Below, piece after piece: positions 54,178 through 61,888 of a stretch of 64,000 nt of DNA. The DNA lies in assembly GCA_044352985.1 (NCBI GenBank), contig JBILCU010000003.1, positions 62,001 through 126,000 on the forward strand. Direction: 5' to 3'. Positions within the stretch are counted from its first letter, which is position 1; every line of letters starts with the position of its first letter. Source of the stretch: JADJDM01 sp044352985 (GTDB lineage: Bacteria; Bacteroidota; Bacteroidia; B-17B0; Aurantibacillaceae). The position numbers and the translations under genes were made by a program. The notes under the pieces are model-generated. The model was given only the letters and a program-made list of their open reading frames with translations, had not been told where the DNA came from and ran no database searches.

Positions 54178-55578
54178 TTAATGCATTTTTCTTCTTGGCT
54201 TAAACATCTCCCTAAATTTAAACTCTATTCCTTCACTAGGTTTTTTAGCTGGAGACTGAACCAAATAATGTTCTCTATTAATTAAATAAAAAGAATTAGG
54301 ATTTTTAATGACGTATTGAGTTAAAATGTCAGGTCTTTTTCCGGCATCCAAAAATAACCATTTGTAGTTGGTGTTTTTTTTCAAAAATTGTTTTAATTCA
54401 TCTGACGAAGAGTTATCTGTACAAATACTTATAAAAGTGATGTAATTTTTATATTCACCCACTATTTTTTCTAGTTTCTTTAGTTCTTGTAAAGATTCGA
54501 TACTGTTAATTCCGAAAAAATTTAAATAAATATATTGTTTGTTAAAATCGCTTAAAGCGTAAGTTTTTCCGTTTATGTCTTTTGCTGCAAAATCTGGCGC
54601 TAAAGAACCGGATTGTAAATTTTTAAATATCCGTAAAATATTTATGCAAATTAATTTATGTTCCTGATTGGTTGTACTTAAAATAATTTCTTCAATCATG
54701 CTTTGGATGTTAATCTGACTAAAATCCGGAACATAATACAGTTCGTAAAGCCCTTTAATCATTACCAATTCTCTTAAAGAATCATTTTGAAGCCAAGAGT
54801 CGTTTTTTAAAAGTTGATTGAGTGCTTTTGCATTTCCATCTTCATTAATAATTCCGATTAAATCATTTCCCAATTTTCCCGAACTAAGCGATTGTAGGTA
54901 TTGTTTGAAGAATTGATTAAAAAAATCCATGTATTCATAATTATGATAGTCAATTTGTTGATTAATAAGGTATCTTGAAGCAATTTGATTTCTATGTCGA
55001 CCAGTATTATTATCAATTAAAGCAAAAGAATAGTTTATATAGGTCTTTAGATAATTACTTCTCACATTTTTATAGCGTTCTATCATTTTTAATTGAAACG
55101 AATCCAATTTTCCATGTAATTTTTTTGTCACAAAATAGATATAGTTGTTTTTCCAAAACTCATCAAACTGGGCATTGAAATCAATTATTCGGGCATTTAA
55201 TTCGGTAGAGTCTCCGTGTATAATTAAATCAATACTTTCATCAGTAGTTGGATTGTGATAATTTAAAGTATCAGGCGGAGGAAATGTTACTCCATATTTA
55301 AAAAGAGTAAGCATGTAAAGTTTGGAAATTTTATTGTCTATTCTTAATTGAAAACAAGCAGGTTTATTAACATATGCAGTTAATTTGAATAAACCATTTT
55401 CATCAATTGTATCGGAAGATTCTTTAACAGTAGTGTAAGTAATTAAATCAGAATAGCTATATAATGATATTTCTTTTCCTTTATAAAATTTGGCATTCCC
55501 TTCTATAAAAGATTGCTGGGCATAATTATTTTTAATTGAAATTAAAATGATGGCAAATAAAAATAATTTGTTTTTCAT
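54178..55578 (-). CDS. Exported thioredoxin-fold protein lacking the redox cysteines
   Basis: 466 residues from the ATG at 55578, which starts a signal peptide (MKNKLFLFAIILISIKNNYA). An upstream start at 55647 would lie inside the queA terminator and put 23 residues before the signal, so it is rejected. The N-terminal part (about 20-110) is a beta-rich DUF4369-like domain, the middle (about 130-320) is helical, and the C-terminal ~140 residues are redoxin-like (GSLAPDFAAKDINGKTYALS). Where TlpA-type proteins carry WCxxC this one reads FFGINSIES, so no disulfide chemistry is possible. It may be a binding or scaffold relative. Single gene downstream of queA. Confidence 0.75.
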   Translation of the reverse strand: MKNKLFLFAIILISIKNNYAQQSFIEGNAKFYKGKEISLYSYSDLITYTTVKESSDTIDENGLFKLTAYVNKPACFQLRIDNKISKLYMLTLFKYGVTFPPPDTLNYHNPTTDESIDLIIHGDSTELNARIIDFNAQFDEFWKNNYIYFVTKKLHGKLDSFQLKMIERYKNVRSNYLKTYINYSFALIDNNTGRHRNQIASRYLINQQIDYHNYEYMDFFNQFFKQYLQSLSSGKLGNDLIGIINEDGNAKALNQLLKNDSWLQNDSLRELVMIKGLYELYYVPDFSQINIQSMIEEIILSTTNQEHKLICINILRIFKNLQSGSLAPDFAAKDINGKTYALSDFNKQYIYLNFFGINSIESLQELKKLEKIVGEYKNYITFISICTDNSSSDELKQFLKKNTNYKWLFLDAGKRPDILTQYVIKNPNSFYLINREHYLVQSPAKKPSEGIEFKFREMFKPRRKMH

Positions 55579-55625
55579 ATTGAGTATAACGAAATTAAGC
55601 AATAATTGTTCCTTAATTGTTTTAA

Positions 55626-55664
55626 AATAAAAAAGAGTTTTTATCAATGATAAAAACTCTTTTG
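55626..55664 (-). terminator. Terminator of queA
   Basis: A 15-bp perfect stem (55631-55645 with 55649-55663, core AGAGTTTTTATC / GATAAAAACTCT) with loop AAT, 20 bases after the queA stop and followed on the minus strand by a U-rich stretch. Confidence 0.9.
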
Positions 55665-55682
55665 GGGAAATGTAAAATAGAA

Positions 55683-56732
55683 TTAAAGAATCAACATGGC
55701 ATCACCATAAGAATAAAAATTATATTTCTCTTTAATTGCTTCTTTGTATGCTTTATTTATTAAATCGTATCCTCCAAATGCAGAAACCATCATCAATAAA
55801 GTTGATTCAGGCATATGGAAATTAGTTATCATGCAGTTAGCAACACTAAAATCGTATGGTGGAAAAATAAATTTATTAGTCCATCCGGTATAAGGATTTA
55901 AATGTCCGGAAACAGAGACAGATGTTTCTATTGCGCGCATAACTGTAGTTCCAACAGCACATACTCTTTTTTTGGTATCTTTTGCTTTGTTTATTCTTTG
56001 CGCAGTATTTTCAGTAATTATTACTTCTTCAGACTCCATTTTGTGTTTGGTTAAATCTTCTACTTCAACCATTCTAAATGTACCTAATCCTACATGTAAG
56101 GTTAGATGTTCTAAATCTACGCCTTTAATTTCAAGGCGTTTTAATAGCTCACGACTGAAATGTAAACCTGCAGTAGGTGCTGCAACAGCTCCCTCATTGG
56201 TTGCGAAAACAGTTTGATAACGTTCTGCATCAGTTTCTTCCACTTTACGTTTTATGTATTTTGGAAGCGGAGTTTCTCCCATATCATACAAACATTTTCT
56301 AAACTCTTCATAGGTGCCATCAAACAAGAAACGTAGTGTTCTGCCTCTAGATGTAGTATTGTCAATTACCTCTGCAACTAAAGAATCGTTTTCTCCGAAA
56401 TATAATTTGTTTCCAATACGTATTTTTCTTGCAGGATCAACTAGCACATCCCACAAACGACTTTCGGCATTTAACTCGCGTAATAAAAAAACTTCAATTT
56501 TAGCACCAGTTTTTTCTTTATTACCGTACATACGCGCCGGGAAAACTTTGGTGTCGTTGAATAACATTACATCTCCATCATCAAAATAATTAATGATATC
56601 TTTAAATACTTTATGTTGAATTTTACCCGTCTTACGATCTACAACCATCAAACGGCTTTCGTCCCTGTTTTTTGATGGGTATTCAGCTAGTAATTCTTTT
56701 GGTAAATTAAATTTAAATGCAGATAACTTCAT
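55683..56732 (-). CDS. queA: S-adenosylmethionine:tRNA ribosyltransferase-isomerase
   Basis: 349 residues. Adds the ribosyl part of SAM to 7-aminomethyl-7-deazaguanine in tRNA to make epoxyqueuosine. Family signatures: FNLPKELLAEYPSKNRDESR near the N-terminus, MLFNDTKVFPARMYG, APTAGLHFS, and HLTLHVGLGTFRMVEVEDL. Length is normal. Stand-alone, with a good promoter and an unusually long, structured leader (see 56787-56854). No other queuosine genes lie in the window. Confidence 0.97.
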   Translation of the reverse strand: MKLSAFKFNLPKELLAEYPSKNRDESRLMVVDRKTGKIQHKVFKDIINYFDDGDVMLFNDTKVFPARMYGNKEKTGAKIEVFLLRELNAESRLWDVLVDPARKIRIGNKLYFGENDSLVAEVIDNTTSRGRTLRFLFDGTYEEFRKCLYDMGETPLPKYIKRKVEETDAERYQTVFATNEGAVAAPTAGLHFSRELLKRLEIKGVDLEHLTLHVGLGTFRMVEVEDLTKHKMESEEVIITENTAQRINKAKDTKKRVCAVGTTVMRAIETSVSVSGHLNPYTGWTNKFIFPPYDFSVANCMITNFHMPESTLLMMVSAFGGYDLINKAYKEAIKEKYNFYSYGDAMLIL

Positions 56733-56786
56733 GATAGTTAGATGTTTGAATTATTTATTTTAAAATGATGATGAAATATAATTTTT

Positions 56787-56854
56787 GAAACCTGAAGGTA
56801 TAAAACGTATATGTAGAATAATAGTTACAGGTTTCATTAATCTTACAGGATTAA
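56787..56854 (-). ncRNA. Candidate structured leader of queA
   Basis: In the queA transcript two helices are seen: TTAATC (56837-56842) with GATTAA (56849-56854), loop of six; and GAAACCTG with CAGGTTTC (56787-56794 with 56828-56835), enclosing 33 bases. CCTGTAA occurs in both. The structure sits between the promoter and a ~50-base A/U-rich spacer before the ATG. It does not match the preQ1-I pseudoknot pattern as I know it. A regulatory role is inferred. Confidence 0.4.
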
Positions 56855-56869
56855 TTTTTTTTGAGAATG

Positions 56870-56901
56870 CAAATATAATACAAAAACAGGCTGTTGTCAA
56901 A
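56870..56901 (-). promoter_or_regulatory. Promoter of queA
   Basis: On the minus strand TTTG (56898-56901), 20-base spacer, TATATTTG (56870-56877): a full consensus match. It places the start about 130 bases before the queA ATG. Confidence 0.72.
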
Positions 56902-57031
56902 TAAATTAAGTATTTGAAAATCAAACATTTGTTAAATTTAGAAATCGAATTTTATAAATAAATTCATCATTTTATCATATTTATAAGTGATTGAAATCAA
57001 ATTACTATATTAGCGCCACAAAAAATTTCTT

Positions 57032-58210
57032 ATGGCATCAGATAACTATCAACACCACGATTATTTTTTAATGGATGAGTTGCTAAGCGACGAACATAAA
57101 TTAATTCGTGAAACAGCAAGGGCTTGGGTAAAAAAAGAAGTAACTCCAACTGTTGAGGATTATGCTCAACGTGCAGAATTCCCAAAGCATTGGATAAAAG
57201 GATTGGCTGAAATTGGGGCTTTTGGTCCTTATATTCCACAGGAATACGGTGGCCCTGGATTGGATCAAATTTCATACGGTATCATCATGCAAGAAATTGA
57301 ACGTGGTGATAGTGGTTTGAGATCAACAGCATCTGTTCAAAGTTCATTGGTGATGTATCCTATTTATGCATATGGAAGTGAAGAGCAACGCAAAAAATAT
57401 TTACCAAAATTAGCTACTGGTGATTTAATGGGTTGTTTTGGATTAACTGAACCTGATCATGGTTCTAATCCAGGAGGGATGATTACCAATATTAAAGATA
57501 AAGGCGATCATTACTTGCTAAACGGAGCTAAAATGTGGATTTCTAATGCTCCATTTGCTGACATCGCTATTGTTTGGGCAAAAGATGATGCTGGAGAAAT
57601 AAGAGGTATTATTGTTGAGCGCGGTATGGAAGGATTTACTACTCCTGAAACTCATGGAAAATGGAGTTTAAGAGCTAGTGCAACCGGAGAATTGGTTTTT
57701 GACAATGTAAAAGTTCCTAAAGAAAATTTATTACCAAACGTTAAAGGGTTAAAAGGACCTTTAGGTTGTTTAAATAGCGCTCGTTATGGGATTGCTTGGG
57801 GTGTAATAGGAGCAGCTTTAGATTGTTATGACAGTGCTTTACGTTACAGCAAAGAGCGTATACAGTTTGGTAAACCTATTGGAGGCTTTCAGTTAACTCA
57901 AAAAAAATTAGCTGAAATGATTACTGAAATTACGAAAGCTCAATTATTAACGTATCGTTTAGGTCAGTTAAAAAATGAGAATAGAGCAACTCCATCTCAA
58001 ATTTCAATGGCTAAACGTAATAATGTGAATATGGCTTTACAAATTGCTCGTGAAGCTCGTCAAATACATGGTGGTATGGGTATTACAGGAGAATATCCAA
58101 TCATGCGCCATATGATGAACTTAGAATCAGTAATTACGTATGAAGGAACACATGATATTCATTTGTTAATTACAGGAATGGATGTAACCGGTTTCAATGC
58201 TTTTAATTAA
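57032..58210 (+). CDS. Acyl-CoA dehydrogenase, glutaryl-CoA dehydrogenase type
   Basis: 392 residues. FAD flavoenzyme that oxidises an acyl-CoA; the closest pattern is glutaryl-CoA dehydrogenase (lysine/tryptophan breakdown), which also decarboxylates to crotonyl-CoA. Seen: GCFGLTEPDHGSNPGGM (FAD/substrate loop), KMWISNAPFADIAIVWAKD, LGCLNSARYGIAWGVIGAA and the catalytic Glu in TYEGTHDIHLL. RHMMNLESVITYEGTHD fits the GCDH group. A single gene without other lysine-degradation genes. Exact substrate is inferred. Confidence 0.88.
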   Translation: MASDNYQHHDYFLMDELLSDEHKLIRETARAWVKKEVTPTVEDYAQRAEFPKHWIKGLAEIGAFGPYIPQEYGGPGLDQISYGIIMQEIERGDSGLRSTASVQSSLVMYPIYAYGSEEQRKKYLPKLATGDLMGCFGLTEPDHGSNPGGMITNIKDKGDHYLLNGAKMWISNAPFADIAIVWAKDDAGEIRGIIVERGMEGFTTPETHGKWSLRASATGELVFDNVKVPKENLLPNVKGLKGPLGCLNSARYGIAWGVIGAALDCYDSALRYSKERIQFGKPIGGFQLTQKKLAEMITEITKAQLLTYRLGQLKNENRATPSQISMAKRNNVNMALQIAREARQIHGGMGITGEYPIMRHMMNLESVITYEGTHDIHLLITGMDVTGFNAFN

Positions 58211-58230
58211 AATTTCAATAATTTGAAATG

Positions 58231-58262
58231 AAAAACGCCTTGATTTATCAAGGCGTTTTTTT
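58231..58262. terminator. Bidirectional terminator between the acyl-CoA dehydrogenase gene and mqnA
   Basis: AACGCCTTGA (58234-58243), loop TTTA, TCAAGGCGTT (58248-58257), A-rich on the left and nine T on the right; serves both converging genes. Confidence 0.92.
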
Positions 58263-58267
58263 TTAAT

Positions 58268-59020
58268 TCAATCAGAAATTTTATTTATAAATAAATCAAT
58301 TGCTCGTAATTTTTCTGAGTCAAGTGGATATGATATTTTATTGCTTAAGTAATCAAAAGCGTCAAAGTTGTCAGTTTTTGAATGATGGTTTAAAAGTGCA
58401 TCTGCTATGTGTTGAACCCCAAACTTAAGGGCTGCATCAAACTCTTTCAAAAAAGCACGGTCTTCAATTTTTTCTTTAGAAACCCAAACGGCAAATGCAA
58501 AAGGTAAACCGGTTAGTTTTTTCCATTCGCTGGATAAATCATATTCAAATGCAAATTTACCTTTCATTGAAAATGTTCTGTCGCCAATAACAACTGCTGC
58601 TGTTTCGCCATTAATATTGCTTTCAAAACCAGTGCTTGCATTAATAAATTGTGGCTCAATTTTCCAAAGTTCCTTACATAAAACCTGAACAAGTTTAACT
58701 GAGGTGCGAGATTGATAATCTAATAAAACGGTTTTTATTTTTTCTAATGGTTGCTCACTAAATAACTTAACCGAATCAACTGATCCAGAACTTCCAATAC
58801 AATAATTGGTTAAAATATGATAATTATCCAATTCAGTTAAAGCGGCAACAGGTATTAAGCCAATATCAACTTTGTTATGAATTAACTTATCCGCACAAAC
58901 TGAAGGAATATCAAATTGTAAATCAAGCTTAGATTGTATGCTAGAATTGTTTATTCCGTAAACAAAAGGTAATGTATTTAAATAATTTACAATTGATACA
59001 CTATATTTATCCTTTATCAT
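58268..59020 (-). CDS. mqnA: Menaquinone biosynthesis protein MqnA (chorismate dehydratase)
   Basis: 250 residues. Dehydrates chorismate to 3-enolpyruvyl-benzoate, the first step of the futalosine route to menaquinone. The periplasmic-binding-like fold starts YSVSIVNYLNTLPFVYGI, a mark of the MqnA/MqnD group; DIGLIPVAAL, CIGSSGSVDSVKLFS and LDYQSRTSVKL follow, and AVVIGDRTF lies before the hinge. GSSGSV and DYQSRTS fit MqnA better than MqnD. A single gene; the other mqn genes are outside the window. Indicates menaquinone-based respiration. Confidence 0.9.
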   Translation of the reverse strand: MIKDKYSVSIVNYLNTLPFVYGINNSSIQSKLDLQFDIPSVCADKLIHNKVDIGLIPVAALTELDNYHILTNYCIGSSGSVDSVKLFSEQPLEKIKTVLLDYQSRTSVKLVQVLCKELWKIEPQFINASTGFESNINGETAAVVIGDRTFSMKGKFAFEYDLSSEWKKLTGLPFAFAVWVSKEKIEDRAFLKEFDAALKFGVQHIADALLNHHSKTDNFDAFDYLSNKISYPLDSEKLRAIDLFINKISD

Positions 59021-59178
59021 AAAGGTTTTAAAATTAAAATTTCAGGTTGTTAAATTAGTAATTTATATTTCATCAATTTAGAAGGGGATAAAATTAGTGC
59101 CTATTGACATTGGTTAATTTGATTTCAAAATGATTTTAAATTGTTTTCGTACATTCACAAAAAATTGCTCTAAACCTA

Positions 59179-60441
59179 ATGGAAAATAAAAATCATTCGA
59201 TACCAAACGATAATACTTCTAAAAAAAACACGTATAAGCGAGAAAAAAAAACACCTACTAATCTTTCAGAAGAAGATTTTGAAATGACTGCAACTACTTT
59301 TTATGGTCTGGAAGATACATTAGCTAGTGAATTATTAAAGTTGGGAGCAAAAAATATTGAGAAAGTTAACAGAGCGGTAAGTTTTTATGGCGACAATGGT
59401 TTTTTATACAAAAGCAACCTCTGTTTGCGAACAGCATTGCGCATTTTAAAACCAATAAAACGTTTTTATATTCAGGAACAAGAAGAGTTTTATCAGTACA
59501 TCAATTACATTGAATGGGAAAATTATTTGGATAAAAATGATACACTTGCTGTTGATGCGGTAATCAATACTCATTTTTTTAATCATTCGCAATTTGTTGC
59601 TCAGCGAACAAAAGACGCAATAGTAGATCGTTTCATAAGTAAATTTAATGTTCGTCCTTCTGTAGATAAAGAGCATCCGACTATACGTATTAATATACAT
59701 ATTTACAGACATGATGTAACTGTTTCCATTGATAGTAGCGGAACTATTTTGCATAAACGTGGATACCGTGATGCGGCCAACATTGCTCCTTTAAATGAAG
59801 TACTCGCTGCAGGTTTAATTATGCAATCGGATTGGGATTGGCACATTCCTTTTATTGATGGGATGTGTGGCTCAGGAACCATTGCCATAGAAGCAGCATT
59901 AATTGGAAACAGAGTTCCTCCTGGAATTTTGCGAAAAGAATTTGGGTTTATGAAATGGAAGGATTTTAATCAAGAACTTTACGATACCATTTTCGAATCT
60001 TGTGTAAATAAAATTGAAGATCACCAGCCCAATTTACAGGGACTTGAAATATTAAATCGCAATGTAAAAATTGCTAAAAAAAATGTAGCAAATGCAAAAG
60101 TAGATGACGTATTAAAAATAATCGAAAAAGATTTTTTCGACTATATTCCTGATAAACCAAGAGGTGTACTTTTTCTTAATCCACCTTACGGTGAGCGTAT
60201 GGGAGGAGATCAGGAAGAAATGATTGAATTCTATAAAAGAATTGGAGATAAACTTAAAAAAGATTTTAAAGGCTTTACTGCCTGGATTATTACAGCAAAT
60301 CTTGATGCAGCTAAGCATATTGGTTTACGACCATCACGGAAAATAACTTTTTACAATGGCGCTCTTGAATGTAAGTTGTTGAAATTTGAATTGTATGAAG
60401 GCACTAAAAAGATTCATAAAATTAAAGAGGTAGAAAGTTGA
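59179..60441 (+). CDS. THUMP-domain 23S rRNA methyltransferase (RlmL/RlmK-N-terminal type)
   Basis: 420 residues. A short basic N-terminal tail (1-~30), a ferredoxin-like and THUMP domain (about 35-190: MTATTFYGLEDTLASELLKL, IRINIHIYRHDVTVSIDSSG), then a Rossmann methyltransferase (about 195-400) with a SAM motif FIDGMCGSGTIAIEAALIG and the catalytic N-P-P-Y motif LNPPYGERMGG. It makes N2-methylguanine (m2G) in 23S rRNA as in the N-terminal half of E. coli RlmL; the C-terminal RlmK half is absent. Target base not proven. Confidence 0.9.
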   Translation: MENKNHSIPNDNTSKKNTYKREKKTPTNLSEEDFEMTATTFYGLEDTLASELLKLGAKNIEKVNRAVSFYGDNGFLYKSNLCLRTALRILKPIKRFYIQEQEEFYQYINYIEWENYLDKNDTLAVDAVINTHFFNHSQFVAQRTKDAIVDRFISKFNVRPSVDKEHPTIRINIHIYRHDVTVSIDSSGTILHKRGYRDAANIAPLNEVLAAGLIMQSDWDWHIPFIDGMCGSGTIAIEAALIGNRVPPGILRKEFGFMKWKDFNQELYDTIFESCVNKIEDHQPNLQGLEILNRNVKIAKKNVANAKVDDVLKIIEKDFFDYIPDKPRGVLFLNPPYGERMGGDQEEMIEFYKRIGDKLKKDFKGFTAWIITANLDAAKHIGLRPSRKITFYNGALECKLLKFELYEGTKKIHKIKEVES

Positions 60442-60505
60442 TTTTAATCTTTTACTACAACTAAAATATCATTTTAAAATTTGATTATATAATTACATTT
60501 GAAAA

Positions 60506-61747
60506 ATGGCTTCATTAGCATCGGAAAATATAAGAGTAGCTTTTTCTTCCATTAAATCTCAGGCATTACGTACATGGCTAACCATAATTATTATTGCGGT
60601 TGGTATTACAGCATTAGTGGCCATACTTTCGTTAATTGATATCATCAAATCTTCCATAAATAGTAATTTTAGCAACCTTGGTGCAAATACATTTACTATA
60701 CGAAACAGAGAAACTACTGTAAGGATTGGAAGAGGAGGAAAGAAACCAAAAAGATACCGCATCATTACTTATGAAGAAGCCATTAAGTTTAAAAGCGATT
60801 TTAAGTTTCCTGCAACAGTTTCAGTTTCTACTATGGCATCCTTTTCCGCAAAATTGACCTATGGTTCAAAAAAATCAAATCCCAATATTCAGGTTTTCGG
60901 TAGCGATGAAAATTACATTGTGGCTTCTGGATATGATTTAGAAATGGGAAGAAATTTTACAGAGCTAGAAATCACTTCAGGTAAACCTTTTGTTGTAATT
61001 GGCCAGGAAATAAAAAAATTAATGTTTGGAGCAGAAAATCCTATAGGAAAAAGCCTTAGAATTGGTTCTAGTAGATATTCTATCATTGGTGTTTTAAAAA
61101 CAAAAGGCAGTGGAATGGGCTTTGGAGGCGACAAAATTTGCATAATCCCAATTCAAAATGCTCGGCAGAATTTTTCGTTGCCCAATCCAACTTTTACTAT
61201 AAATGTGCTATGTAATAATTTGCAGCAAATGAATGTTGCCATTGGCGAAGCCACCGGTAAATTCAGGCAAATCAGAAAAGTAGAATTGGGTGATGGCGAT
61301 AATTTCGAAATCAGTAAATCCGATTCTTTAGCCAATTTATTGAATGATAAACTGCATCTTTTTAATTTAGGTGCAACCGTTTTAGGATTAATCATTCTTC
61401 TGGGTTCTGCAGTTGGATTAATGAATATCATGCTTGTTTCGGTTACCGAACGAACCCGAGAAATCGGTATTAGAAAAGCGCTTGGAGCTAACCAGAAAAC
61501 AATTCGGAATCAATTTTTGGTAGAGTCTATTGTAATTTGCTTAATGGGTGGTGTATTTGGAATTTTATTAGGTGTTATCATAGGAAATGTTCTTTCTTTA
61601 GGAGTTTTTGATGTTGGTATTTATTTGCCTTGGCATTGGATAGTTGGCGGCGTTATAATGTGTGTCTTTGTAGGAACAATCTCCGGCATAATTCCCGCTC
61701 GAAGAGCTGCCAGGCTCGATCCTATTGAAAGTTTAAGGTACGAATAA
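60506..61747 (+). CDS. ABC transporter permease (MacB/FtsX family)
   Basis: 413 residues. An N-terminal membrane helix (about 22-42), a periplasmic MacB-like core domain (about 45-275), three C-terminal helices (about 285-305, 335-360, 375-400). FtsX signatures: IMLVSVTERTREIGIRKALG, and the C-terminal GIIPARRAARLDPIESLRYE. Such proteins act with a LolD/MacB-type ATPase and often an adaptor to move lipoproteins, peptides or drugs, or to transmit force. No ATPase gene is adjacent, so the partner is elsewhere. Substrate unknown. Confidence 0.9.
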   Translation: MASLASENIRVAFSSIKSQALRTWLTIIIIAVGITALVAILSLIDIIKSSINSNFSNLGANTFTIRNRETTVRIGRGGKKPKRYRIITYEEAIKFKSDFKFPATVSVSTMASFSAKLTYGSKKSNPNIQVFGSDENYIVASGYDLEMGRNFTELEITSGKPFVVIGQEIKKLMFGAENPIGKSLRIGSSRYSIIGVLKTKGSGMGFGGDKICIIPIQNARQNFSLPNPTFTINVLCNNLQQMNVAIGEATGKFRQIRKVELGDGDNFEISKSDSLANLLNDKLHLFNLGATVLGLIILLGSAVGLMNIMLVSVTERTREIGIRKALGANQKTIRNQFLVESIVICLMGGVFGILLGVIIGNVLSLGVFDVGIYLPWHWIVGGVIMCVFVGTISGIIPARRAARLDPIESLRYE

Positions 61748-61888
61748 GATTGAACTTTATTTTCCAAAAGAAGTTTCTATTTATTTCAATGAATTGTGTA
61801 TAATTTTTAGTAAACAATTCATTATTCTTTCTACATAAATTCTTAAACCATAATACATTTTGTAAATTTACGCACTCAAAAAATCATC

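Noticed and set aside
55579..55647. 23-codon N-terminal extension of the redoxin-like protein
   Set aside because: It lies in the queA terminator hairpin and hides the signal peptide start; ATG at 55578 is better.
56733..56880. Known preQ1-I riboswitch before queA
   Set aside because: The small H-type pseudoknot with its A-rich tail is not present; the visible helices are arranged differently.
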